A stretch of 64,000 nt of DNA, taken from Acidocella sp. (GTDB lineage Bacteria; Pseudomonadota; Alphaproteobacteria; Acetobacterales; Acetobacteraceae). Below, piece by piece: positions 43,602 through 52,397 of this stretch. Both the position numbers and the translations under genes were made by a program. Under the pieces are notes generated by a model. That model was not told where the DNA came from, did not search any database, and saw only the letters and a program-made list of their open reading frames with translations. The stretch's first letter is position 1, and every line of letters starts with the position of its first letter. The stretch covers positions 62,001 through 126,000 of the forward strand of contig NZ_DAIEIF010000013.1 of NCBI RefSeq assembly GCF_027352905.1, read 5' to 3'.

Positions 43602-44519
43602 ATGACCCCGCGCATCATGATCACCGGCGCGCAGGGCTTCGCCGGCCGCCACATGGCCGCCTGTTTACGCGAAACCCGCCCCGCTGTCCCGCTCCATATC
43701 GCCCATTTCGACATTACCGATCCGGCGGCTGTCATGGAGGCGGTGGCAGGGTTTCGTCCTACCCATCTGCTCCATCTGGCGGGGGTCAGCGCGGTCAGCG
43801 CCGCCGCCGCCGCGCCGGATCTGGCCTGGCGGGTCAATCTCCACGGCACGCTCAACCTCGCCCGGGCGGTGCTGGCCCGCGCGCCGGATTGCCGGTTCCT
43901 GCACGTCTCCTCCTGCGAAATCTACGGACGGAGCTTTTTGCGCGCCGCGCCGCTGGATGAGGACGCGCCGCCCGCCCCGGTCAATGCCTATGGCGCCAGC
44001 AAGGCGGCGGCGGATCTCGCTTTGGGCGCCATGGTGGGGGAGGGGCTCCGGCTCCTCCGCCTGCGCCCTGCCAACCATACCGGGCCGGGGCAATCCCCAG
44101 CCTTCGTTATTCCCGCTTTCGCCCGCCAGATCGCCTTGATCGAAGCGGGAGCGCAGGAGAAGGTCATCAAAACCGGCTCTCTCACCGCCCGGCGGGATTT
44201 TCTCGATGTCCGGGATGTCTGCGCCGCCTATGCGGCGGCCCTCGCCCTCGAGGGGGAGGAGGCAGGCGAAATCCTCAACATCGCCTCCGGGCGGAGCGTG
44301 GCGGTGGGCGATATCCTGGATACCCTGATCGGGTTGACCGGGTTGAGCATCCGGGTGGAAACCGACCCGGCGCGGCTGCGTCCCGGCGAAATCCCTGAAA
44401 CCTGGCTCGATCCGGCGCGGGCGCGCGCCCGTCTCGGCTGGGAGCCGCGCATTCCCTTGGCGGAAACCTTGCGCGGCGTTCTGGCCTATTGGCGGGCCCA
44501 GCAAAAACCCCCGGCTTGA
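43602..44519 (+). CDS. rmd: GDP-6-deoxy-D-lyxo-4-hexulose reductase-like SDR enzyme (RMD type)
   Basis: 305 residues from the ATG at 43602. NAD(P)-binding ITGAQGFAGRHM, LHLAGVSAVSAA, HVSSCEIYGRSF and the catalytic AYGASKAAADL (Tyr130, Lys134) mark an extended SDR. Pairing with gmd points to GDP-D-rhamnose synthesis; a GDP-L-fucose synthase is less likely because the sequence looks like the RMD branch. The product would feed polysaccharide or LPS assembly. Confidence 0.82.
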   Translation: MTPRIMITGAQGFAGRHMAACLRETRPAVPLHIAHFDITDPAAVMEAVAGFRPTHLLHLAGVSAVSAAAAAPDLAWRVNLHGTLNLARAVLARAPDCRFLHVSSCEIYGRSFLRAAPLDEDAPPAPVNAYGASKAAADLALGAMVGEGLRLLRLRPANHTGPGQSPAFVIPAFARQIALIEAGAQEKVIKTGSLTARRDFLDVRDVCAAYAAALALEGEEAGEILNIASGRSVAVGDILDTLIGLTGLSIRVETDPARLRPGEIPETWLDPARARARLGWEPRIPLAETLRGVLAYWRAQQKPPA

Positions 44520-44546
44520 GAAACCAGGGGTCGTTGGGTCCGGCGG

Positions 44547-44714
44547 CTATTGGGTTCGCAACCGCTCCATTTCCTCCTTGAGCCGCAACTTCTCCAGCTT
44601 CAGCCGGGTCAACGCCGCCCCATCTGGCTGGGGCCGCCGGTCTTCATCGGCGATTCTGGTTTCCAGGCTGGCATGCCGCCCCTTCAGGGCTTCGAGACGA
44701 GATTGCAGGTTCAT
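44547..44714 (-). CDS. YdcH/DUF465 family small coiled-coil protein
   Basis: 55 residues from the ATG at 44714, which has AGGAG ahead of it. The pattern LQSRLEALKGRHASLETRI, then LTRLKLEKLRLKEEMERL, is the helical hairpin of DUF465. Function of this common family is unknown. It is convergent with rmd. Confidence 0.85.
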   Translation of the reverse strand: MNLQSRLEALKGRHASLETRIADEDRRPQPDGAALTRLKLEKLRLKEEMERLRTQ

Positions 44715-44835
44715 GGTGTCTCCTATGGCTGTGGCCAACAATCCCTGGGCAGACGCCGCAAGGGTTCCATGCCCAGGAAGGTCAGCCTAGCGCTGCCGCC
44801 GCGAAATTGTCATCTGAAAACTATGTCAAATCCGC

Positions 44836-45657
44836 TTAAACCGGTGGATAACCGAACTTTTCCATCACCGGTCCATGCGCGCTCCACAGCGCGCGGGCTT
44901 GCGCCGCCGTCAGTTTATCCCGCCAGCCGCCCGCCTTGCCCTGGCGGAAAAACCTCTCCCGGCCCGGCCCGGCCGCGCGGTAGCCCTCCCGGGTCTCCTG
45001 GCCGGAGAGTGTCGCGAAACTGCTGAAGGCGATGGCCCGGCGCAGTAGCTCCGGCTCCGGCCTCTCGCCTTCCCTCCCGAGAAACCGGATGATGCGGGCG
45101 AAATAGCGTTCCGGCTCGGCCAGCAAATCCTCATAGCGCACCAGGAGCCGGCGCGGGGCCGCCACCCAGGAGAGCGCGTGCGCCGACCAGGAGGAGAGGA
45201 GTTCGAAAACCTGCACCCCATCGCTGGCATTGGCCGCTCCCTCCTGGCCCATGAAATCGATGATCTCATCCACGCTTTTGCCGGTGAAGGCGGCGTAGGA
45301 AAGCGCCACGTCCCTGGGGTCGCGCACCACATAAATCGCCCCGGCGGTCACCTCCGGCGTGCAGAGCGGCACGCCATGCAGGCTCAGGCGGGCATTATGG
45401 GTTTTCACGAAGACCAGGTCCTCGTGCAGCCGCGTCAATTCCGCATGCACGCGCGGCCGGCGGGCCTGCACCTCCGCCGGAGACAGCACCTCGCCCGGCG
45501 GCCCAAAAAATGCCATCGCACATTCCGCCACGCTCATATCCACGAGGCGGTTGATGCTATGCGGCTCACGCGCGCCGAGAATGTAATTATGCAGGAAGGC
45601 CCGCAGCCAGGTATTGCCGGATTTGGGGTAGGAGGCGAGCCAGATCAGCTTGCCCAT
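44836..45657 (-). CDS. Sulfotransferase domain protein
   Basis: 273 residues from the ATG at 45657. The 5'-phosphosulfate loop is visible as LASYPKSGNTWLRAF (10-17 core), and the 3'-phosphate site as VVRDPRDVALSYAAF. It should transfer sulfate from PAPS to a hydroxyl or amino group of an unknown acceptor. It starts 7 bases after the acyl-CoA transferase gene and is the last gene of the leftward operon, which is odd for an otherwise catabolic unit. Confidence 0.87.
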   Translation of the reverse strand: MGKLIWLASYPKSGNTWLRAFLHNYILGAREPHSINRLVDMSVAECAMAFFGPPGEVLSPAEVQARRPRVHAELTRLHEDLVFVKTHNARLSLHGVPLCTPEVTAGAIYVVRDPRDVALSYAAFTGKSVDEIIDFMGQEGAANASDGVQVFELLSSWSAHALSWVAAPRRLLVRYEDLLAEPERYFARIIRFLGREGERPEPELLRRAIAFSSFATLSGQETREGYRAAGPGRERFFRQGKAGGWRDKLTAAQARALWSAHGPVMEKFGYPPV

Positions 45658-45664
45658 GCGCGGC

Positions 45665-46993
45665 TTAGAATATCTGCTTTGGCAGCACCCCATTCTCGCG
45701 CGCCTGCTTCTCCAGCCCCTCGCGGTCATCCGGATGGGCGAGCGCGATCAAGGCGCGGGCGCGCTCCGGCACGCTCTTGCCCTTGAGATTGACCATCCCG
45801 TATTCGGTGACCACATACATCACGTCGCTGCGCGGCGTGGTGATGGTGGTGCCTGGCGGATGGCCGAGAACGATGCGTGGCCGCGCCTGCTCCCCTTTAC
45901 CAAAGCGGGAGGAGAGGCAAATGAAGGATTTGCCGCCCTCGGACATTCCCGCCCCGCGCACGAATTGCAATTGGCCGCCCGTGCCGGTGCAATGCCGGAA
46001 GCCTGAACTCTCGGAGGCGACCTGCCCCGAAAGATCGATCTGCATGGCGTTGTTGATCGAAACCACCTTGCGGTTGCGGGCGATATTCTCGGTGAGATTG
46101 GTCTCGTCCACCGGCAGGCACAGGCACATCTCATTGCCATCGACGAACTCGTACATGCGCTTGGTGCCCACCGCGAAGGTAAAGACGATCTTACCCCGAT
46201 AGCTGGTTTTCCGGGAGCCGTTAATCTTGCCCGCCTCGATCAAATCCATCATGCCGTCGATGAACATTTCCGTATGCACGCCGAGATCCTTCACCGGCGC
46301 GTGGGAGAGGGCGGCGCAAACCGCATTGGTCATGCCGCCAATTCCCACCTGCAGGCAGGCGCCGTCGCTGATCTCGGGCAGGATGAGGTCGGAAACCCGG
46401 CGGTCCACCTCGGTCGGCGGCGGGTTGAGCAATTCCGGCAAGGGCGCGTTGTTACTCTCGATCACCGCATCCACCTCGGAGATATGCACGACATTCTCCA
46501 CGCCGTAGCAAACCGGCAAGGCGGTGCTGGTCTCCACCACGATATGCTTGGCGATATCGCAAATCGCCCGCAAATAGGTGGCGGTGACGCCGAAATTGAA
46601 AAATCCGTGCCGATCCATCGGGGTGGTCTGGATCACCAGCAGATCGACCTTGAAATGCTTGCGGTAAAGGGCCGGACCCTCGCCGAAATTAAAGGGGATG
46701 TAGACTGTCGCCCCCTTGTCATGCATCTTGCGGTCATAGGTGGAGAAATGCCAGTTCTCCACCTGGAAATGCCGCTGCTCCAGGTCCTGCTCCGCCACCA
46801 TGCGCGGCCGCAGGGAGAGCGCGCCCCGTATCCGGACGTCTTGCAGCTCGGATTTGCGCTCCGCCAGCGCCGCGTCGAACAGATCGGGCTGGTTGAAGGA
46901 GAAACCGTAATCCACCCACCATCCGCTTTTCACCATCGCCGCGGCTTCCGCCGCCGTCCGGGTCTTGTCCCTCAGTATTTGCTGAAAATTCAT
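45665..46993 (-). CDS. Acetyl-CoA hydrolase/transferase family CoA-transferase
   Basis: 442 residues, the length of Cat1/Cat2-type CoA-transferases (family I). Typical text includes WVDYGFSFNQPDLFDAALAE, LQVGIGGMTNAV, GVHTEMFIDGMMDL, and ASESSGFRHCTGTGGQLQF. It moves CoA between acetyl- or succinyl-CoA and a short carboxylic acid. Relatives include 4-hydroxybutyrate and itaconate CoA-transferases. The substrate is not resolved. It lies 71 bases after the CaiB gene. Confidence 0.87.
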   Translation of the reverse strand: MNFQQILRDKTRTAAEAAAMVKSGWWVDYGFSFNQPDLFDAALAERKSELQDVRIRGALSLRPRMVAEQDLEQRHFQVENWHFSTYDRKMHDKGATVYIPFNFGEGPALYRKHFKVDLLVIQTTPMDRHGFFNFGVTATYLRAICDIAKHIVVETSTALPVCYGVENVVHISEVDAVIESNNAPLPELLNPPPTEVDRRVSDLILPEISDGACLQVGIGGMTNAVCAALSHAPVKDLGVHTEMFIDGMMDLIEAGKINGSRKTSYRGKIVFTFAVGTKRMYEFVDGNEMCLCLPVDETNLTENIARNRKVVSINNAMQIDLSGQVASESSGFRHCTGTGGQLQFVRGAGMSEGGKSFICLSSRFGKGEQARPRIVLGHPPGTTITTPRSDVMYVVTEYGMVNLKGKSVPERARALIALAHPDDREGLEKQARENGVLPKQIF

Positions 46994-47064
46994 GTCGTCT
47001 CGCCCCTCTGCTCCGCACCGGCCCGTTGGCGGTCTTGTTCTTGCCGCCCCGCCGCCCGGCGGTC

Positions 47065-48273
47065 TTAATCCAACATGTCCGCCTTGCCAATCGCGCCGGT
47101 TTCGCGCAGCGCGCGGATCGCCTCTTGCGTCAGCCCCGCCTCCCGCAGCACGGCTTCCGTATCGGCGCCCAGAGCGGGCGCGGCGCGGCGCGGCAGATCA
47201 TCCTCCCCGGTGCCGATCGGCGTTTTGATCATCGCCACAGGCGGCCCCGCCGCGCGCTCGTAATTCCACACCAGGCCGCGCTCGCGCACGAACGGATCCT
47301 CGATCGCGCCGCGCAAATCGTTGACCGGCGCGGCGGGCACCCGGCCCTCGAAATGCCTGAGCCATTCCGCCGTGCTGCGGGTGGAAAGCACGCCGTCCAG
47401 CAATTCGGTGATCAGCGCGCGATGCGCGAGCCGGTCCTTGAAGCTGCGGAAGCGCGGGTCGTCCGCCCATTCCGGATGGCCGATCCGCTCGCACAGCACC
47501 GGCCAGAACCGTTCCTTGTTGCACATGATGAGAATGAAGCCGTCCGCGGTGCGGTAGAGCTGGCTGGGCACGAGGGAAGGGTGGGCCGAGCGCGGCTCGC
47601 GTCCCTGCACATGGCCGCCATTCAGATACCAGGTGGCGAGGTAATTCAAATTTTGCAGCGCCATGTCGAACAGGCTGACATCGAGATCGCGCCCGCGTCC
47701 CTCGGCGCGGGCGGCCAGCACCCCCGAGACCAGCGCGAAGGCGGCGAACAGCCCGGTCATCAGATCCACCACCGAGAGGCCGAAGCGCGAGGGCGGTCCG
47801 TCCGGCTCGCCGGTCAGGGAAAGATACCCCGCCTCGGCCTGCATGAGATAATCATAGCCGGGCCAGGCCGCGCGCGAGCCGGTGCGGCCATAGGCGGAGA
47901 GATGCACGCAGACGATCTTCGGATTGGCCGGGGCCAGCGCCTCATAGGTGAGGCCGAGCTTGGCGGGTAGGTCTCCGCGCAGATTGTTGAACACCGCATC
48001 CGCCTGGGCGGCGAGGGCGTGCAGCGCCTCCCGCGCCCCCGGCTTCTTCAAATCCAGCGTCACGCTGCGCTTGTTGCGGTTGAAGCTCTGGTAGAATTGG
48101 CTGTCGCCCGGCGCGAAGAAATAGGGCCCCACCCCGCGCGCCATGTCGCCGCCCTCGGCGGGGTTTTCGATCTTGATGATCTCGGCGCCGAGATCGGCGA
48201 GCTGCATGGTGCCGTACGGGCCCGCCCCGTATTGCTCCACCGTGATGACGCGCAGGCCGGAAAGCAGGGCCAT
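47065..48273 (-). CDS. CaiB/BaiF family III CoA-transferase
   Basis: 402 residues. Family III signatures are present: GLRVITVEQYGAGPYGTMQL, ADLGAEIIKIENP, FYQSFNRNKRSVTLDLKKP, and FGLSVVDLMTGLFAAFAL, where the aspartate of VVDL is the predicted acyl-carrying residue. It activates a carboxylic acid by CoA transfer. Its start is 5 bases after the acyl-CoA dehydrogenase stop. Confidence 0.92.
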   Translation of the reverse strand: MALLSGLRVITVEQYGAGPYGTMQLADLGAEIIKIENPAEGGDMARGVGPYFFAPGDSQFYQSFNRNKRSVTLDLKKPGAREALHALAAQADAVFNNLRGDLPAKLGLTYEALAPANPKIVCVHLSAYGRTGSRAAWPGYDYLMQAEAGYLSLTGEPDGPPSRFGLSVVDLMTGLFAAFALVSGVLAARAEGRGRDLDVSLFDMALQNLNYLATWYLNGGHVQGREPRSAHPSLVPSQLYRTADGFILIMCNKERFWPVLCERIGHPEWADDPRFRSFKDRLAHRALITELLDGVLSTRSTAEWLRHFEGRVPAAPVNDLRGAIEDPFVRERGLVWNYERAAGPPVAMIKTPIGTGEDDLPRRAAPALGADTEAVLREAGLTQEAIRALRETGAIGKADMLD

Positions 48274-48278
48274 GCGCG

Positions 48279-49448
48279 TCAGGCCGGGTTCCGCTCGACC
48301 AGCTGACGGGCGATGATCAGGCGCTGCAACTCGTTCGTCCCCTCGCCGATCACCAGCAGCGGCGCGTCACGGTAGAGCCGTTCGACGTTGAATTCCTTCG
48401 AATAGCCGTAACCGCCATGGATGCGCATGGATTCGAGCGAGCAGAACACCGCCGCCTCGGTGGCGAAGAGCTTGGCCATGCCCGCCTCCATGTCGCAGCG
48501 CTCGCCCCGGTCATAGGCGGCGGCGGCCTCCGCCACCAGCAGGCGGCTCGCCTGCACGCGGGTCGCGATATCGGCGAGCTTGATCTGGATCGCCTGATGC
48601 TCGCAGATCGGCTTGCCGAAGGTATGGCGCGCCTGGGAATAGGCGAGCGCCTCGTCCAGCGCCGCCTGCGCTACCCCCACCCCGCGGGCCGCCACGTTGA
48701 TACGGCCCAGCTCCAACCCGCCCAGTGCGTGCTGCAGGCCGCGCCCCTCCACCCCGCCGATGAGCCGGGCGGCGGGGATGCGGTAATCCTGGAACACCAG
48801 CTCCGCCGAATCGATGCCCTTATAGCCGAGCTTTTCCAGCTTGCGGCTCACCGAAAATCCCGGCCCCTTCTCGGCCAGGAACAGGCTCATGCCGCGGTGG
48901 CGCGGCGTCGCCTGCGGGTCGGTCTTCACCAGCAGGGCGAAGCATTGCCCTTCGATGCCGTTGGAGATCCAGGTCTTGGTGCCGTTGATGACGTAATGCT
49001 CGCCCTCCCGCCTCGCCGTGGTGCGCACGGCCTGCAGGTCGGTGCCGCAATCCGGCTCGGTCAAGGCGAGCCCGCCCCGCAACTCGCCGGTGGCGAAGCG
49101 CGGCAGAAATTCCCGCTTCTGCTCCGGTGTGCCGAAGCGCCGCACCGCCGAGGCCATGATGAGATGGGAATTGATGATGCCGCTCAGCGACATCCACACC
49201 CGCGAAATCCGCTCGATGATGCGCGAATAGGTGCGGCAGGACAGGCCGAGCCCGCCATATTCGGCGGGAATGATGGCGCCGAACAGGCCGAGCGCCTTCA
49301 TCTTCTCCACGATCTCCGCCGGGTAGATGTCGTCATGCTCCAGCCGGCGCACATCCGGCTTCACGTCGCGTTCCAAAAAGCGGTCCACGCTGTCCAGGAT
49401 CATCGCCTCCGCGTCGCCCGGCGCGGTCTCCACGGCATCAACCATCAT
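48279..49448 (-). CDS. Acyl-CoA dehydrogenase
   Basis: 389 residues, three-domain FAD enzyme. GGLALTEPDCGTDLQAVRTT and VINGTKTWISNG are the mid-domain signatures, and RIHGGYGYSKEFNVERLYRD near the C-terminus contains the catalytic glutamate (SKEF) in the usual place. It oxidises a short acyl-CoA to the enoyl-CoA. Its start overlaps the mmgE stop by 4 bases, so both are translationally coupled. Confidence 0.93.
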   Translation of the reverse strand: MMVDAVETAPGDAEAMILDSVDRFLERDVKPDVRRLEHDDIYPAEIVEKMKALGLFGAIIPAEYGGLGLSCRTYSRIIERISRVWMSLSGIINSHLIMASAVRRFGTPEQKREFLPRFATGELRGGLALTEPDCGTDLQAVRTTARREGEHYVINGTKTWISNGIEGQCFALLVKTDPQATPRHRGMSLFLAEKGPGFSVSRKLEKLGYKGIDSAELVFQDYRIPAARLIGGVEGRGLQHALGGLELGRINVAARGVGVAQAALDEALAYSQARHTFGKPICEHQAIQIKLADIATRVQASRLLVAEAAAAYDRGERCDMEAGMAKLFATEAAVFCSLESMRIHGGYGYSKEFNVERLYRDAPLLVIGEGTNELQRLIIARQLVERNPA

Positions 49449-50875
49449 TTCAGCCCCAGTAAATCGTCGATCTCGCGCAAATCCCCCGCCGCCGCCAGAT
49501 CGAGTATGGCGGCGCGGATGCGCTCCACCCGGGCGGCGGATGCGGCGCGGGCCGCGTTGTCGCGGTATTTGGCGAGGATATCCTCATCGGAGAGCGGGCG
49601 CTCGCCACAGCCGCGGTTGCGGTGCTCGCGCTGGCGGCGCGTCGTCCCGTCTTCCATCTCCACGATCACCTCGCCCGAATAATAGGCGGGAAAGCCCGAG
49701 CCGGGATCGATCTCGTAATCCACCCGGTCGGCCAAGGCGAGAATGGCGGGGTCGGTGATCGCCTCGGCGCTGAGTTCGTTGAGGGAGAAGCGCCCGCGCA
49801 GCAGGGCGGCGGCGACGATGAAGGGGATGGAGAATTGCGCGTCATAGGCATTGGCTGGGCGGCGCTTATTCGCCACCGGCTCGCACACCGTCTTCACCAC
49901 CTCGGCCGGGATCAGCGCCCGCACGCGGCGGATGCGCGCCGGGTCCAGCCCCGCCGCCCGCAGGGCGATGGCGGCATCGGCGCAGGCATGGGTGAAATGG
50001 CAGGCGGGGAAGGGCTTGACCCCCACATCCATGATCTCCCACACCGAGCCGAGACCCTGGGTGGCGAGAGCCAGCGCCTCCGGCTCGTAATGGGCCTGTA
50101 AATGGCTCGCATAGAGGCCGAAGCGCCCCTCATAGGCGCGCTTGGCGCCCTCGAAGCCTTGCCGGGCGAGGGCGGCGGCGGTGATGCCGGCATTGGCCGC
50201 CCAGCCGGGGTGCAGGCGCTTGTTCCACGCCCCATCCTCCAGAAACTCCATGCTTCCCGCCCCCAGGGAGAGCACGATGCCCTGCGCCAGGGTCAGCTGC
50301 GCGGCGGTCAGCTCCATCAGCTTGCCCGCCGCCAGGGCGCAGGCAAAGGCGCCGATCAGCCCGGTGGGATGGAAGCCGACCTGATGAAACCCGCCCTTGG
50401 CGACGGCGCCGAGCCGCCCCGCCACCTCCATGCCCGCCACATAGGCGGTCAACGCCTCGCGCCCGCTCGCCCTTTGCCGGGCGCCCACGGCCAGCACGGT
50501 TGGCCACAGGCTCGCCGTGGCATGGATCACGCCGCGCATATGCGTGTCGTCGTAATCGAGGCCGTGGATCAGCAAACCGTTCACCACCGCCGCGTCGCGC
50601 ATCGGCAGCCGGTCGGGGAAGCCGATCACGGCGGCCTCGCCAGGCCCCGCCAGCCCGCGCATCGCCGTCAGCGTGCGCTGGGCGAAATCGAAGCCGGTGG
50701 AGGCGAGGGCTATGCCGGTGCCGTCCAGAATCAGATGCGCCGCCCGCCGCGTCACCGCCTCCGGCAAGGCGGCGAAGGCGAGGTCATGGGTGAAGGCCGC
50801 CAGCTCCTGGGAGACGAGACGCCTCTGCCCGGCTTGGGCCTCCGTCCCGGGCTGGGCGTCGCTCAGCATGTCCAT
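49445..50875 (-). CDS. MmgE/PrpD family protein
   Basis: 476 residues, first gene of the leftward operon, with GGAGGAACC before the ATG. Family motifs: LILDGTGIALASTG, AAVVNGLLIHGLDYDDTHM, IHATASLWPTVLAVGARQRA, LSLGAGSMEFLEDGAWNKRL. Members include 2-methylcitrate dehydratase and cis-aconitate decarboxylase. No prpB or prpC is nearby, so classic methylcitrate cycling is unlikely from this locus alone. Confidence 0.9.
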   Translation of the reverse strand: MDMLSDAQPGTEAQAGQRRLVSQELAAFTHDLAFAALPEAVTRRAAHLILDGTGIALASTGFDFAQRTLTAMRGLAGPGEAAVIGFPDRLPMRDAAVVNGLLIHGLDYDDTHMRGVIHATASLWPTVLAVGARQRASGREALTAYVAGMEVAGRLGAVAKGGFHQVGFHPTGLIGAFACALAAGKLMELTAAQLTLAQGIVLSLGAGSMEFLEDGAWNKRLHPGWAANAGITAAALARQGFEGAKRAYEGRFGLYASHLQAHYEPEALALATQGLGSVWEIMDVGVKPFPACHFTHACADAAIALRAAGLDPARIRRVRALIPAEVVKTVCEPVANKRRPANAYDAQFSIPFIVAAALLRGRFSLNELSAEAITDPAILALADRVDYEIDPGSGFPAYYSGEVIVEMEDGTTRRQREHRNRGCGERPLSDEDILAKYRDNAARAASAARVERIRAAILDLAAAGDLREIDDLLGLK

Positions 50876-50905
50876 AATGGTTCCTCCGCCCGCGCCGGGC
50901 TGCTG

Positions 50906-50921
50906 ATTTATCCGGACAAAT
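50906..50921. promoter_or_regulatory. Candidate GntR operator upstream of the MmgE operon
   Basis: ATTTATCCGGACAAAT is a near-perfect 16-base palindrome with one mismatched pair, 31 bases before the mmgE start. The same core recurs at 51735-51750. Confidence 0.6.
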
Positions 50922-50942
50922 TGATCCCGCCCGGCGGGGCTG

Positions 50943-51695
50943 TCAAGCCGTTGCCGCGCCGCGCCGCAGGGTCAGCGAATAGCTGAACCGCTCGGCGGGG
51001 TGGAGATTGAAGGCGATCTCGGCCAGCCGCCCAGTGGCGAGGCGGTAGGCGCGGCGGATCTCGATGGCGGCCCCGCCCGGCTTGGCCGCGAGGCCCGCCG
51101 CCGCCGCGGCGGGCAGCGCCGCCCCCCGCAAGGTCTGCTCGATCTCGGTGACCCGCTCCCCATACATCTCCTCGATCAAGGCATAGACCGGGCCGGGGCG
51201 CTGCCCCAGCGCATCCCCCACCCGGCCATAATCGGCATGCACGAACACCTCGGTCCAGCAGATCGGCAGCGTCACGTCCGGGGCGTAGCGGAACCCTTCC
51301 ACCCGCAGCCAGCGTGTGCCGGGCGGGCAATCCAGCCGCTCGGCCAACCCGCCCTGGGCGATGACGAACCGGCTCGATCCGGCCTCGTAGCGGGTCTCGG
51401 TCGCGTATTGCAGCAACTCCTCCACCGAGGCGACGTCATGCACGTAGAGCGGCGGCTCGGCCCGGGGCGCCACCATGCTTCCCGCCCCCTGGCGGGAGGT
51501 CACCAGCCTCTCCTCGCGCAGCCGCCGCAGCGCCTCGCGCACCGTGTGGCGGCTCACGCCGAAGCGGCGGCACAGCCCCTCCTCGGTCGGCAGCCGCGCC
51601 CCCGGCGGCAGCGCGCCGGTGAGAATCTCGCGCCGCAGCGCCTCCACCACCCGGCGGTAGAGCGGCGCCGCCGCCGCCTCCAGCTCGCTGCTCAT
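50943..51695 (-). CDS. GntR/HutC-family transcriptional regulator (UTRA domain)
   Basis: 250 residues from the ATG at 51695, with GGAGG before it. An N-terminal winged helix (PLYRRVVEALRREILTGALP, FGVSRHTVREALRRLREERL) is followed by a UTRA ligand domain (about 95-245) with WLRVEGFRYAPDVTLPICWT and EIRRAYRLATGRLAEIAFNL. It stands between the MmgE operon and the divergent MaoC gene and probably represses both; the inducer would be a pathway acid or CoA ester. Confidence 0.9.
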   Translation of the reverse strand: MSSELEAAAAPLYRRVVEALRREILTGALPPGARLPTEEGLCRRFGVSRHTVREALRRLREERLVTSRQGAGSMVAPRAEPPLYVHDVASVEELLQYATETRYEAGSSRFVIAQGGLAERLDCPPGTRWLRVEGFRYAPDVTLPICWTEVFVHADYGRVGDALGQRPGPVYALIEEMYGERVTEIEQTLRGAALPAAAAAGLAAKPGGAAIEIRRAYRLATGRLAEIAFNLHPAERFSYSLTLRRGAATA

Positions 51696-51734
51696 GCGGC
51701 CCTCCTTGACGCCTCCGGTGGCGGGATTTACTGG

Positions 51735-51750
51735 GTTTGTCCGCACAAAT
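51735..51750. promoter_or_regulatory. Candidate GntR operator between gntR and the MaoC gene
   Basis: GTTTGTCCGCACAAAT has inverted TTTGT/ACAAA arms around CCGC and matches the site at 50906-50921 at most positions. It lies in the divergent promoter region of the regulator and the MaoC gene. Confidence 0.6.
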
Positions 51751-51792
51751 CCACCCGGGCGGCGCGCCGCCGCCCCCAAGAGGAGCGAAGCC

Positions 51793-52311
51793 ATGGTCGC
51801 CACCGCCAAACCCATAGCCCCCCAACGCTACCGGGAGAGCTATGGCCGCGAATACGAGGATTTCGAGGTGGGCGACGTGTATGAGCACCGCCCCGGCCGC
51901 ACGATCAGCGAGACCGACAACACCTGGTTCACCCTGCTGACCATGAACGGCCATCCGCTGCATTTCGACGCCGCCTACGCCGCCCACTCGGAATTCGGGC
52001 GGGTGGTGGTCAATTCCTGCCTTACCCTTTCCATCGTCGCGGGCATGAGCGTCAGCGATGTCAGCCAGAAGGCCATCGCCAATCTCGGCTGGACCGATAT
52101 CCGCCTCACCGCCCCGGTTTTCGTGGGCGACACGCTTTATGCGGAGTCGGAGGTGCTGGCCAAGCGGGATTCGGCCAAGCGGCCCCATCAGGGGGTGGTG
52201 AGCATCCGCACCACCGGCCGCAAGGCCGATGGCACGGTGTTCATGTCCTTCGAGCGCACCGTGCTGGTGCCCAAGCGCGGCTTCTCGGTGGACGACAAGG
52301 CGGAATACTGA
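51793..52311 (+). CDS. MaoC family enoyl-CoA hydratase
   Basis: 172 residues from the ATG at 51793 with AGGAG 7 bases ahead. It has a hot-dog fold with the hydratase motif: DNTWFTLLTMNGHPLHFD holds Asp42, Asn52 and His57, and FGRVVVNSCLTLSIVAGMSV follows. It would hydrate an enoyl- or mesaconyl-type CoA ester. It is transcribed away from the gntR gene and shares its candidate operator with the leftward operon. Confidence 0.87.
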   Translation: MVATAKPIAPQRYRESYGREYEDFEVGDVYEHRPGRTISETDNTWFTLLTMNGHPLHFDAAYAAHSEFGRVVVNSCLTLSIVAGMSVSDVSQKAIANLGWTDIRLTAPVFVGDTLYAESEVLAKRDSAKRPHQGVVSIRTTGRKADGTVFMSFERTVLVPKRGFSVDDKAEY

Positions 52312-52397
52312 CGGTCCTCAGCCCGCGCGTGAGCGGGGCGGGTAACTCCCCAACGATTGCCGGGCCAGCATCCAGCCCGCATATTCCGGCAGGGGCT

